Shown here in pieces: positions 34,161 through 45,336 of a stretch of DNA of 64,000 nt. Positions within the stretch are counted from its first letter, which is position 1. Every line of letters starts with the position of its first letter. This DNA comes from Rutidosis leptorrhynchoides (lineage: Eukaryota > Streptophyta > Magnoliopsida > Asterales > Asteraceae). The position numbers were made by a program, and so were the translations under genes. The stretch covers positions 78,515,501-78,579,500 of the forward strand of contig NC_092339.1 in NCBI RefSeq assembly GCF_046630445.1. Reading direction: 5' to 3'. The notes below the pieces were generated by a model. The model did no database searches. It was not told the origin of the DNA and worked only from the letters and a program-made list of their open reading frames with translations.

Positions 34161-35383
34161 ACAAGAGGTGGTGAACGTTTTGCTCGGTGCATTCACTGAA
34201 TTTCCTATTAGTTATAAAAGATAAAAATTATATAAGTTATCAAATTAATAGACTTTTCTGCTTTTGCCCACATTTCGAATAGCCAATAGATGCAGTAGGG
34301 AGCCAGAACCCTTTAAATCGGAAGCTCACAACTCAGCCACTAACAAATCCAACTATTACTACGAAGCAGAAAATTTGGATGTCTATCAATTTAATCGCTT
34401 AAAATAATTTTTCGCTGAAATTTAAAGAAATTTTAGATAAGTCCTAAAAACTAGAGTGGCGAAAAATAAGAAAGAAAAAGAGCGCGTCGAAAAACGTCGA
34501 AAAATAATAAAAAAACGTAGCGCGTCGAAACTTAAAAAGGAACTAAAAACTAAGAATTAAAAGTTACGTCAAAAAATATTAAAGCTTAGAGAAATACTAT
34601 ATCCCAAAACGGCAATAACTTAAAAAGGTACTAAAAAATTAAAATGGCGTCGCAAAATTCTAAAGCATCTAAATCTTAGTTTAAAGAAAAAGCACTTAAG
34701 GGATTTTACGGCAAAGACTAAAAATCTAGAAATAAAAATAACTATGGCAAATACTATGTCTTAAAACTAAATACGAGCAAAAAATATAAATATTACGCTA
34801 AAACAAATAAAAAGATACAAAATATAAAAAGATATAAAAAGTGATCAAATTACTTATTTTTATAAAAATATTATTTTTATATTATTTATTTTATAAAACT
34901 ATTAATTTTTATATTTAATTAAACTAATTAAACTTAATAATACAAATTAAATAAAAACTAAACTAATTAATAAAATACTAAACCCTAATTAGGGTTTTAA
35001 TTATAATAATTATAATTAATTTTAAACCCTAAACTGGTCGGACTAAGTTACCAGACCAGTCAAATCACCTCATGCGATCGCATGAGGTGTTAGTTGATTT
35101 TCCATGCGATCGCATAGCTTGCGAATTCGGGCCAGACTTTGGGCTGCTACAGTGATTGGGCCGAGTGGTTTACTATTTAATTTTTTTTTCTGTTTTTAAT
35201 ATAAGTATTTATATAAAATAATAAAATACTTATATAAATTAAATAAAAACTTATAATTTAAAAACTAAAATAAAAATAAAAATACTTTATAATTTTAAAA
35301 ATTTTAAATAAACTCTTAAAAATATAAAAATATAGATATATTTTTTTTTCTTTTTTAGCGTTGCGCTTTCGGCGTTTTAGTGT
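34161..35383 (-). other. 5' leader and first codons of Athila 1
   Basis: The gag ATG of Athila 1 is at 34192-34190; 37 coding bases precede the insertion point. The rest, about 1.2 kb up to the PBS, is AT-rich and noncoding. Two palindromes stand out: a perfect 24-bp one at 35066-35089 (12-base arm CACCTCATGCGA) and a 16-bp one at 35102-35117 (one mismatch). Confidence 0.75.
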
Positions 35384-35401
35384 TCCCCGGCAGCGGCGCC
35401 A
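35384..35401 (-). other. Primer-binding site of Athila 1
   Basis: In element sense TGGCGCCGCTGCCGGGGA, tRNA-Asp type, lies 8 bp from the LTR start at 35410. It is nearly identical to the Athila 2 PBS. Confidence 0.9.
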
Positions 35402-36749
35402 AAAATACTTGATGTGTGCGAGTTGTACTAGGAAATAATATTAATTTTACTACGAAATACTATTAAATACGATACAATTTTACACAAGATATTTATTTAT
35501 TTATAGAATGGATATACCTAAACCTTGCTACAACACTTATAGGCAGTGTACCTAATTGTAGAGTAGTATAGTTTTTAGTAAGTCCGGTTCGTTCCACAGG
35601 GATCTTTTAAACAAGCTTAACGCTATATTTTTAACTTATAATTATAAAAATACAAAAATATATATAAGTATTATTATTATTATAAAAGGGGGTTTTTACC
35701 GTTTAATGACCGGTTTGTCGATTTTAAAATCTTAGTTGCAGTTAAAACCTAATGTAAAATATTAAAAATAAAAATAACTTAATTTAAAGTGTAAAGTAAA
35801 TAACGATAATGAAATTGCGATAAATAAAATTGCGATAAAATAAAATTGCGATAATTAAAAAGTATGATAATTAAAAGTGCAATTAAATACGATGACAGTA
35901 AATAAAAGTGCGATAATTAAAAGTGCAATTAAATATGAAATAAAAGAATTATGCTTATTTAAACTTCCATAATCATGATGTTTGACGTGTTGATTTTTAG
36001 TTTATTCCCATGGGTTAATTGTCCTTTGTCCTGGATTATTCGATATGTCCATACGGATTTGTCCATAATAGTCCATCAGTCATAATCATAAAGTGCGAGT
36101 GTCTTCGTCAAATTATTCTTATTCCCGAAGTCAAATATTCTAACTAATTGGGGATTCGAATTGTAACAAGGTCTTAATACTTTGTTTAATGAATACACCA
36201 GGTTATCGACTGCGTGTAGTCCAAAGTTTTACTACTTTGTTAACAATTACACCAATTACCCTTGAATGTAATCCACCACTGTTTCAACAAGTCTATTAAC
36301 TATTAATCCAGTTCCGTGTCCGGTATAATGAACAATTATTGGTATTTATAGATATCCCGCCCACCGTGCCCAGTCAAGCGTATGTGGTTATATATAAATA
36401 CGTCAAATTATAAGTCTATATATTAATTTAACGAGGTATCATTTAGTTAATATAAAACCCATTAATAGCCCATAGTCTAATTTCCACAAGTGTCGTTCTT
36501 TTATCCAAACCCCAATTATGGTACAAAGCCTAATTACCCAATTTTAATATTTAGCCCAACATCACGATTATTTCGGCATTAAATAAGCATAATAATAACT
36601 TAGCTACGAGACATTAATTTAAAAATAACATTAACCATAACTTACAGTGATTAAAAATAGCGTAGCGTTACACGGACAGAATTTCGACTTACACCCTTAC
36701 AACATTCGCTAACATACCCTTATTATTAGAAATTAAAATTAAAATTAAA

Positions 36750-36752
<3 letters not shown>

Positions 36753-36821
<69 letters not shown>
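36753..36821. repeat. (TA)n microsatellite
   Basis: About 34 TA units within the Athila 1 LTR, preceded by an AATTAAA-type low-complexity run. Confidence 0.95.
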
Positions 36822-36823
<2 letters not shown>

Positions 36824-36870
36824 GTTTATAGATAGAGAGATAAGATGGATATATCAGTCGACCAGAGCAT

Positions 36871-36954
36871 GCTTTTATAGGAATGTGGCCTGGTACTATT
36901 CACCATGCGATCGCATGGCTTTATAACTGCCAGGCCATGCGATCGCATGGCCTG
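36871..36954 (-). promoter_or_regulatory. Probable LTR core promoter of Athila 1: palindromes plus TATA box
   Basis: In element sense a 24-bp perfect palindrome (36931-36954; arm CAGGCCATGCGA) and CCATGCGATCGCATGG (36903-36918) are followed by CCTATAAAAGC, a canonical TATA box (36881-36871). Transcription would begin about 30 bp further left. The spacing suggests the palindromes act as upstream elements; this is inference. Confidence 0.5.
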
Positions 36955-37422
36955 CTTTTCCAGCTCACATGAGCTTGTTTCTTCTGCCGACGGATTTTAA
37001 ATATAATATATAATATATAAATAATTTTAAGAATTATTTAAATATTATATTATATTTATGTGCATATTTGACTTGTAATTTTTAGTCCGTTGCGTCGAGC
37101 GTTGAGAGTTGACTCTGGTCCCGGTTCCGGATTTTTGAACGTCCTTGCGTACAATTTAATATCTTGTACTTTGCGTTTCACGTCTTGTACTCTTGTAATT
37201 TTGAAACGTTTCTCATCAACAATTGGAACCACTTTGATTGTATTTTGTACTTTTGAGCTTTTTGGTCGTTTGCGTCTTTAATTCGTCGAATCTGTCTTTT
37301 GTCTTCACCTTTTATTATTTAAAAGAATATCACTTGTAAATAGAATAATTGCAACTAAAAGCTTGTTTTTCTTGAGGGATAATGCTATGAAATATATGTT
37401 CGTTTTTAGCATTATCAACAAT

Positions 37423-38237
37423 TCATTCCAAATCGTACTCTTACCACAATCGACCAACGTAGGTCTCAACGCTGGCTCCGAATCCATACGAGCATCGTCC
37501 CATATCAATACACTAGAATATCTTCGTGCGAGAGTACAACCCCCCCCCCCCCCCCCCCCCCCCCGGCACTTAGAACTCCGTTCCATAACCACATCATCGA
37601 GATAAAGGTATCCCATGATATACACTTCACAATACCTTGCCCTATCCTTGAGCACACAAAGGATTTTAACCTATCCTTAAACACTTCGAACGAAGAGTTT
37701 ACCACAATTACACAAACTTTAATCTTGCAATCCTTCGATTGCTCTAGCTTGTCAAATTTCCACCTAGTCACTCATGTACCTAAGGGTTTCTCTCCGGTAC
37801 CCTAAGTACAATGTGACCGCAACACCATCGGAGTCGAATACCACGCTAGTAGGTATGAAAGAGGCACCAAACATCGCGTCATGTAGACTCCATTACCAAC
37901 ACACATCGAGATCAAACACTCGATCTTTAGAGTTTTAAACCACCCGTCGAACCTCATGGTTCATCAACTTCAACAAGAAAGCAAACACGCGCTTAACACC
38001 CGAACACCAAAGCCCATTCCCATGGCTTGGTAGAAACATTTCCTGAAGACTAAGGAATGCTTGGTTGCACCAAGTCTTACGCCCTTCATCCGTCAATCCA
38101 TACACCACCATAGGGTAATTCCATTAGGAATGTCACCCCTAACAATAATATGCATAACACGATGCAATTAACAAATCCGAACTCAATCGGCACATGATAA
38201 ATAACCAAAGGACATATTCATTAAGACGAAAAGTACC
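37423..38237 (-). other. Unassigned internal region of Tekay-like element A
   Basis: Downstream of the gag stop, where protease and RT would be expected, no frame gives a recognisable motif. There are short open stretches only. A run of 25 C (37540-37564) sits within it. It may be decayed pol, an untranslated spacer, or evidence that the element is non-autonomous. Confidence 0.4.
37540..37564. repeat. Poly(C) run of 25
   Basis: Uninterrupted cytosines on the plus strand (poly-G in element sense), unusual in this AT-rich sequence. Length may be affected by sequencing or assembly. Confidence 0.9.
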
Positions 38238-39179
38238 TTAACGTCTTCTCGTCACACCCGTCCCCGCTAACTCGGGACACTCCGACTTACGATGTCCTTC
38301 TTCTTGGCAATTGAAGCACGCCGTGCCATCACCCTTTGGCACCGAACATTCCCAAGACTTGTGACCCCTCAAGCCACAATTGTAACACCTAGACGCACTA
38401 GAATCCGATATACTCGTCCGTGTACCACCCGTGCTCACACTTGCACCTTTAGTTCCCTTACTTGGAGCACCATACGAAATAACCCTTCTCTTACTTGAAG
38501 ATTCACTAACCACCGATCGCGAATACGACTCGAAACCTCTAGCCACGGCGAATAATTCCACAAACGATTTCGCGTGAACTCTGCTGATTTTGTTCTTCAA
38601 GTCATCATTCAAAGTTCGATAGAAATCCTCCATCAACAAATGATCATTTCCCATATACTCCGGGCAAAAACGAGCCTTCACCATAAAGGTCGTCTTGGGA
38701 GTATTCAAATCCATAGAACCCTGTTGAAAATTTCGCAACTCCTTACGCAAATCCGACAAATCGGCTCGAGTCCGGAACTCCTCGAAGAATTTCTTCTTAA
38801 ACTCGTCCCACGATAACGCCATAAACGGTTCACCACCGACAAGATCAATCTTACCATCCAACCAATCCTTCGATCTACCCCGCAACAAGCTAGCAGTGAG
38901 TCTTGTCCTCTTCTCGGGAGGGAAATCAATAGTACAAAAACACCCTTCGACATCCGAGATCCATGTTGTGCTAACCAAAGGACCCGGTTTCCCGTCATAC
39001 ATCGGGGGTTTAGTCCTCATGAAGCTCTTAAGACAACGCTCCATTTCACTACTACTCCGAAATTCGGAATACTTCCTATCCATTTCTTCTCGAAACGCAC
39101 TCATTTGCTCCGCAACGGCGGCCGCAACTCTAGCGTTAAACTCCTCATCATTCGTCTCGATCTCGTTTCGCGTCGTCAT
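38238..39179 (-). CDS. Gag of Tekay-like element A with two CCHC knuckles
   Basis: 313 residues from the ATG at 39179 (MTTRNEIE); an earlier in-frame ATG at 39254 adds 25 unlikely residues. The gag core reads WISDVEGCFCTIDFPPEKRTRLTASLLRGRSKDWLD, DEFKKKFFEEFRT and ARFCPEYMGND, typical of plant chromovirus gag. The C-terminal part has CYNCGLRGHKSWEC and CFNCQEEGHRKSEC, both C-x2-C-x4-H-x4-C. Gag would package element RNA into particles. The frame stops soon after the second knuckle instead of reading into protease. That is either a mutation or a gag-only element. Confidence 0.85.
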   Translation of the reverse strand: MTTRNEIETNDEEFNARVAAAVAEQMSAFREEMDRKYSEFRSSSEMERCLKSFMRTKPPMYDGKPGPLVSTTWISDVEGCFCTIDFPPEKRTRLTASLLRGRSKDWLDGKIDLVGGEPFMALSWDEFKKKFFEEFRTRADLSDLRKELRNFQQGSMDLNTPKTTFMVKARFCPEYMGNDHLLMEDFYRTLNDDLKNKISRVHAKSFVELFAVARGFESYSRSVVSESSSKRRVISYGAPSKGTKGASVSTGGTRTSISDSSASRCYNCGLRGHKSWECSVPKGDGTACFNCQEEGHRKSECPELAGTGVTRRR

Positions 39180-39500
39180 TCTAAAGAATGCAAAACGATT
39201 AGTCCACGAACATATAAAACCACACGCACAACACCGCCCCATCTTGCTCAACACTCATCGTACATCACTTGTTAGACACGATTTGCACCCGTAATAAGGC
39301 ACCAAAAATTCTACGAGATATAAACATACGCAAGAATTATATCACAACACAAGCCAAAATCCTAGTTACTTCACCTACACGCTAAGGCACCAACCAAGTT
39401 CCCATTCCGACCCGTTCACCTGCAAGTCCCGCAACAAATAAACACACACAAAAGTCTAAATCTATGCACCTATCTCAAGTCACCTAAATCCTTTAGACCA

Positions 39501-39513
39501 TGCTCTGATGCCA
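39501..39513 (-). other. Primer-binding site of Tekay-like element A
   Basis: In element sense TGGCATCAGAGCA, 2 bp from the LTR. It is one base from the initiator-Met PBS TGGTATCAGAGC. Confidence 0.85.
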
Positions 39514-39515
39514 CT

Positions 39516-41727
39516 TGTAACGACCCAACCCGTTATCCAACCGAACACGCAGCAAGAAATTTTTTTTTTTATATAACAAAGGGGCGTGCAGCGCGCAGCC
39601 CCCCTATGTGCGCGGCGCGCACAAGCCATTTCAGGTTCTGTCCGAAATTTCCATTTTTCGTTTAAAGATCTTCCCTTCCCGACACTTTTAGACTAAACGC
39701 TTTTCACAACATTTTATATTTGGTAAAACTAACACGTTCCAATAATAAAACGAGTTTTACGACACCGGGCCCACATCGGCCATTTTACGACTTTCGTACA
39801 AAATACAAGTTTTCGACCACATGATTTTAACACAAAATAAAGACCGAGCATGGTGATTGGGGATCCGCCACCTAATCCTAATCAAATCCAAAAGCACCTC
39901 TTCTAAGCAACTACGCAAGTCCACTTGTCCCCACGCTTACCCGAGCCACCGCATCCATGCATATCTATAAAAATGTAAACAACGAGAGGGTAAGCTAACG
40001 CTTAGTGAGTGAGAATATACTACATACATATATATGCATAAAATGGACACGCCACACAAATAATCAGATAACGCATGCCGGAGCATCCAAGTATAAGGCG
40101 AACTAAACTAAGCATACCGTACGAGCGCTATACAACAAGCTAAGAAGTCAACAGAGTAAGTTCACCATCGACGATATGAACAACACCAACAAGCTACACC
40201 CGGAGGGTTAGCTACATCACAACGATACAACAATATATATATATACCGCCCAAGGTTAACCCCTTAACCCAATACCAAATGAAGATTGGCCGAACTACAC
40301 GAGCCTTAGTAAATCCGCAACCACACGAGACTACTATCTTCAATATCACAACAACATCGAGGTTGGCCGAACTACACAAGCCTTAGTGAATCCGCAACCA
40401 CACGAGATCACTACCTCAATAAAATGACCGAACTACACGCGTCATCGTGAATCCGCATCCACACGTGATTTACTCCCCAAATCAAAACCCACTGTCCCGG
40501 GATTATAAAATCCACATCATCGGGGTCATCCAATTCACAACTCAATACCAACCCTTCGCCATTGGGGTATTATAATCCATCACAAGCATATGTGATAATG
40601 TACACACAAAGTGTGCATCTCGCCCAAAGGTGGTCAACCAAAACGCACAATCGTGCCAATTGGACCTATTACACAAGTCCATCAAATCCACTATATGTGA
40701 AGTGAGCTCTATAGCCGAGATTCACTTCACGCGACCCGCACACATCCTACACGTACACATGCACATAGCATATTAACACTCACCTTGTCGTCTTGATGAA
40801 TGCTACCGAATAATCCGCAACTCGCCAATGGAAAGTACCTATTCCATTATCACAATACAAACAACACAATTAGGGTGGACTTACAAACCAACCCAATTGA
40901 TACTTAGTTCAATTTCGACCAATTGCACTTTCAAGCACGAAACGCCCCCCAAACTAACCAATAATCACTAACGCTAGTGACAATGGTCCTAATATGCCAA
41001 TTTAACCCAATCATAAGTGTTAAACACTTATCATTCTCAAAATCACCCATAAACCCTAATTTTGACTCATTTCAAAATTAGTCTTTCAAATACTCCAAAA
41101 TGGGTTCCAACACTTCCATAATCACCAAACCTAGTGATTAACCCAATTCCAAGTCCTAAATCATTTTCAAGTCGGTTTCCAACCCAAAACCCACCAACAA
41201 CAACAACAACAACAAACCCGATTACTAGCAACACTAAACTCACTTCATGAGTTTAAATGGGTTTCTCAACAATTTAAGTTCAAACCCTAACTTGAATATC
41301 AAAATCAAACAATGAAATTCGGTGTTAGAACTTACCACAACTACCAAAACGTAGATAGGAACGAGGTGAACAATTTTAACACTCGAGCTTTTGATCAATT
41401 TGAGCTTCTTCTTCTCCAAAACCCCAAATCTCTCTCTAGAACTCTCTCTCTCTCTCTCTCTAAAATAGTTTAGAGTGTTTGTGGATGTGAAAGTGATCCA
41501 AAGTTGGATCCAATCCAGCTGATAAGGCCTCAGATTCGGCCTCAAGTGAAATGACCAAAAAGCCCCTCATTTAACTCTAATTGGAAAAATCATAAATTTG
41601 TCGCCAGGTAGTGTGCACGGCGCGCACGATGTTCAATCAGTCTGTCAGCTTTTAAACTTATACCACGCTTCACACACTTGATGTACACCAATAATACTCT
41701 ATGTACAATAAATATTAGGGTCTTACA
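39516..41727 (-). repeat. 5' LTR of Tekay-like element A
   Basis: 2212 bp, starting TGTAACGACCC and ending GGGTCTTACA on the plus strand. It includes GC-rich inverted repeats (GTGCGCGGCGCGCAC near 39610 and GTGCACGGCGCGCAC near 41613), AAC repeats near 41200, a CT run near 41443-41461 and three copies of a GGCCGAACTACACGAG-type segment at 40288-40440. Confidence 0.85.
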
Positions 41728-41732
41728 CTTAG

Positions 41733-42556
41733 TCAAAAGGTTCACTGATTGCTTAAGCTAATCTGAAAGATGAGATTAAGAGATGCTGGTGTAGTAACTC
41801 TATATAACTAAAAGCAGGGAGGGAGGAAAACAAACAACCATTACTACCATGATCCACAACCAACATCAATGAGAAAACAAACAAACCATTAGTAGAACTA
41901 AAAGCCTAAAATGACGAGCATGCATGAAGAGACTTAAGAATTAGGATGAACACGTTCTGATAACAAAATCCACGGGCAACTATTCGAACATCTATATAAG
42001 TGTGTTTGAACCTATTTATGTTCTAACACTGTAAATATTCAAATTAATGAAGCCAAAATCAGGATTTTCCAGTGAATTTGCGGACGACCCAGGAAAATTT
42101 GGTGACCCGAACGAGTAGAGATTTGAGAAACTGCCCTCATTAGGATTGAGATTTTAGTTAGACATCATTAGGAGATGTTTTAGATAATGAAAGAAATGTG
42201 TTAGTTTTTTGTAGAAAAAAATGTGTAGAAGTGGGTTGAATTTATAGAGATATAATGGTTTATAATATTTATTTTAATATAATTAATAAAGAAAATGAGT
42301 CGTTTGATTTTTGAAATGGGGCAACGGATAGTTGCTGAATCCAAATCAAAAGAGGACACAAAAGAGGACACGCACACACACACACGCTACCATCACTCTG
42401 TCCCATCGCGCCGCCCAATTTTGAGCTCCATCATGCCACATAGTGGCACTATGGTGGTGTGATGATGGTGTTTTGGTGGCAATAACGATGCGTTACAAGC
42501 AGTCTTATACGGAGTACACAAATATAACAACTTTGAGTCTGAATATTACTCCGTAT
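41733..42556. other. Intergenic sequence
   Basis: No gene recognised. AT-rich; contains a CA-repeat run near 42370-42385. Confidence 0.5.
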
Positions 42557-42755
42557 TACTTCCCCCGTCCCATTACAAGTGTTCACTTACTTTTGCACAC
42601 AGTTTTAGAAAATCTCATTAACTTCATTCTCCACCAATCAGAAATCTTCTATCTTCAGAATAACCTCTTCTCATTGGTTGAAACACAAAGTGAACACTTG
42701 TAATTGGACATCCCAAAATGAAAATGTGGACACTTGTGGTGGGACAGATGGAGTA
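42557..42755 (-). mobile_element. Stowaway-like MITE copy A
   Basis: 199 bp with TA at both ends and terminal inverted repeats of the TACTCCCTCCGTCCCA type, diverged here (TACTTCCCCCGTCCCA and TGGGACAGATGGAGTA). The interior matches copy B (43846-44046) in reverse orientation. No coding capacity. Confidence 0.85.
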
Positions 42756-43845
42756 TTTTGATAATTAAATATGAGGAAAGTAGGAAACTTAAAGGTAATT
42801 TCAATTATGTCCAGAAAATGAAAGGTAAAGGTTCTTTGACAGCAAATATAGAGTGACATCTCTTATATGGTTGGATGTAGATAAAAATGTCAATTTTGAG
42901 AAATATTAGGCCGGCCTTCGTTAAGATGCCAGTTGCTTATTAATAACAATAAGACCAAACTTTTAAGAGAATAAATAAAACTAAAATTATACTGTAAATA
43001 TGTAAAGATAAGCAATGTATATTTCATATTTCATAATAAATAAATAAAAAAAATCTTATAGTTGTTTAGTCAAGGATATGAATGACAATGATGGATACGA
43101 TTAGATTCACCAAAAATACCGATTTACCCCTCCAACAACGTTAATGTTTGAACATGGGCTCTACTAACATGGTGGCGCAATGATATAACTTTAATTGGTG
43201 TGTTCTAAAATAAATATTAACATTTTCATTTTAATTTCACTTTCACTATTTCTAAAAAAGAATAAATGTTCACTCTTTTAAGAAAACAACTGACCTTAAC
43301 TTTTTACGTTTTGTTTTATAAATTATGTCTAACAACAACATTTGACAAATTTGACTCTTAGTATAAAGAATGCTCATATTTTATTTAAACTCGTATGTCA
43401 GATATGAATGAAACATCATTTAGAGAGGAAGTGACCGTTAATTTTAACAATTAATAGGAGTTAGAAGTGGTCTTTCCCTTTAAAATTTTGGTAAGTAGTT
43501 AAACTTGCAGTCATCTTAGTTAAAACATTTGAACTTTTAAGATAACTAAATTAATGTTCGTAAACGTTGCATTATTAACAATTTACTAAATATTTTTCCT
43601 AATTATTGTGCATTTTCAACTGAAATCATTTTCAAATTTAATAAATATTTTAAATTCAAGTAATTAACGTAAATAAATGTTTTTTTGAAAGGCAATGCTT
43701 CAAAATTATAGCTTATAGAAATTGAATTTAAGTCTTAATTAAAGATTTTAAAATGTCTAACCATTAAGTTACCTCTTTAGGGTTATTAATTTATACAGAG
43801 CAATTTATTATTAAGATTTGCATTGTCACTTAAATGTATATCATA
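42756..43845. other. Intergenic sequence
   Basis: AT-rich, no gene or clear repeat seen. Confidence 0.5.
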
Positions 43846-44046
43846 TATTCCCTCCGTCTCACTATAAATGTCCACATTTTCATTTTGGGATGTTCAATTT
43901 CAAGTGTTCACTTTGTTTTTTCAACCAATAAGAATAGGTTATTCTGGAGAGAAAAGATTTCTGATTCGTGGAGAACGAAGTTAGTGAAATTTTCTAAAAC
44001 TGTGTGCATAAAGTAAGTGGACACTTGTAATGAGACGGAGGGAGTA
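43846..44046 (+). mobile_element. Stowaway-like MITE copy B
   Basis: 201 bp with TA ends; the TIRs are ATTCCCTCCGTCTCA and TGAGACGGAGGGAGTA. Shared interior with copy A includes AAGTGTTCACTTT and TGAAATTTTCTAAAACTGTGTGCA. Confidence 0.85.
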
Positions 44047-44221
44047 CTTCGTAACCAATAGCAATATAAATTTGAGGGAGCATTCATATTTATATATCAT
44101 TTATAATGATTTATGGATAAAAATTTGAGTAAACATTCATATTGTATATATAATCATCTAGAATAAATTGAAAAACATTGTTCATTATGAATCATTTATA
44201 ACGATTTATCGGTAAATTATA

Positions 44222-44611
44222 TAATAGAACTATAAGACTATAGATAATGGGGCTGCATTCCCCAAATGCCCATGAGGTGTCAAGACAAACGCCCCCACAA
44301 ACGCCCGGAATGGAGCGTTTGTGGGCGTTTGTTTTCGGGCGTTGGTTAGCGGATCACGGAGAAAGGAAAGGGGCGGCTTGTGACATGGCAGCATGCAATT
44401 GGTTATGAGTATTTTTTTTCTCTCCCACTTTTAATTATTTACACCTCAAATACCATCAAATTTTACCACATTACCGTCAAACTTTTTACAAAAGCCCTCC
44501 ATTACAATTCTCCATTTTTCTGTCATGGCCATGTCAGCGTCAATACCCAAAAAGTACCCCTCTTTTACTTTACGTAAGCGTCACTATTATCCGTGGTCTA
44601 ATAGAACTATA
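44222..44611. mobile_element. Candidate small non-autonomous transposon
   Basis: The 13-base direct repeat TAATAGAACTATA stands at both ends (44222-44234 and 44599-44611). Just inside are imperfect inverted ends (TATAAGACTATAGATAAT against TATTAGACCACGGATAAT). Near the left end is a strong GC-rich hairpin of CAAACGCC/CACAAACGC against its complement (44286-44331). No ORF. The superfamily is uncertain. Confidence 0.4.
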
Positions 44612-45079
44612 GAAATTAAAGAATGAGAGGTTAAATAAAGAGAGAGAAAAAAAAGGTTACAAAAATGTTTGCGCTAGAAAAAAATGCACACCCAATCACC
44701 GACACAAGTTGGATAAATGCACGTACAAAAAAATATTCATATCCCGATAACACCTTCCTACTCGTTTTCCTTTTACCAAGAAAAGTTTGCGCCAATTATT
44801 ATTATATTATTAATTATTAATTAATAGGTATAATATTATATATTATATTATATTATATTATTTATATTATATATATAAAAAATACACATAATATATAAAA
44901 TACTTCATCGGAAACTATTCTATTTTGGAATATCTTATATTAATCATTCACTATCAAATATATAAAATAGTAAAGTTAAAAAAGGTCGTTTTAAGTATAT
45001 TTATTGTTTGGATGCAACAAAGAAGGTGGGGTTCGCGCGCTGCTGTTTGAAAAGTGCTAGCGATTTAATTAAAAAAAAT

Positions 45080-45263
45080 ATTATATATTTTAAACCGTGT
45101 AATAGCTAGTGTATGTATTCATGTATACTATCCTATCAACTTTTTCCAAATGATAAAGACAAAATTAAAAATATTATATATTTTAAACCGTGTAATAGCT
45201 AGTGTATGTATTCGTGTATACTATCTTATCAACTGTCTCCAAATGATAAAGACAAAAAAAAAA
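45080..45263. repeat. 93-bp tandem duplication
   Basis: Two adjacent copies of a unit beginning ATTATATATTTTAAACCGTG (45080 and 45173), with few differences. Confidence 0.85.
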
Positions 45264-45336
45264 TTAAAATGATGAACAGTGCTCGAGCAATAGGAATCCG
45301 GGAGTAAAAAAATAAATTAAAATGAAAAAAAAGATG

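Larger units (their letters stand above)
1..37417 (-). mobile_element. Athila element 1 (Ty3/gypsy), 5' part and body, split by a nested insertion
   Basis: The element runs right to left: 5' LTR 35410-37417, PBS 35384-35401, leader and gag start 34156-35383, then (after the 22.3-kb insertion at 11879-34155) gag-pol down to 5569, accessory ORFs 4754-5585, an env-like split gene 1421-3603 and a 3' noncoding tail to position 1. The 3' LTR is not in the window: nothing at the left end resembles the LTR at 35410-37417. The tRNA-Asp-type PBS, the DLGAS protease, the FMDD reverse transcriptase and an ATHILA ORF-1-like gene after integrase place it in the Athila lineage. Several in-frame stops show it is no longer autonomous. 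Confidence 0.9.
35410..37417 (-). repeat. 5' LTR of Athila 1
   Basis: About 2008 bp, TGATGTGTGCGAG...AGCATTATCA on the plus strand. The end is set by analogy with Athila 2 (...GTTATCA) and would leave ACAAT (37418-37422) as TSD, unverified because the other end is outside the window. It contains a TA microsatellite (36753-36821), a TATA box and two family palindromes. Confidence 0.85.
37423..41727 (-). mobile_element. Tekay-like Ty3/gypsy element A, 5' part only
   Basis: 5' LTR 39516-41727, PBS 39501-39513 and a gag ORF. The element is cut at 37422 by Athila 1. Pol and the 3' LTR, if they exist, lie left of the window. CTTAG (41728-41732) follows the LTR and would be one TSD copy. Confidence 0.8.

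Noticed and set aside
35066-36954. GCGATCGC sites as cyanobacterial HIP1 repeats
   Set aside because: Surroundings are clearly plant retrotransposon; the core octamer match is coincidental.
37305-37771. Gly-rich ORFs crossing the poly-C run
   Set aside because: Poly-Gly comes from the 25-base homopolymer; the frames cross the Athila 1 LTR border and show no domain.
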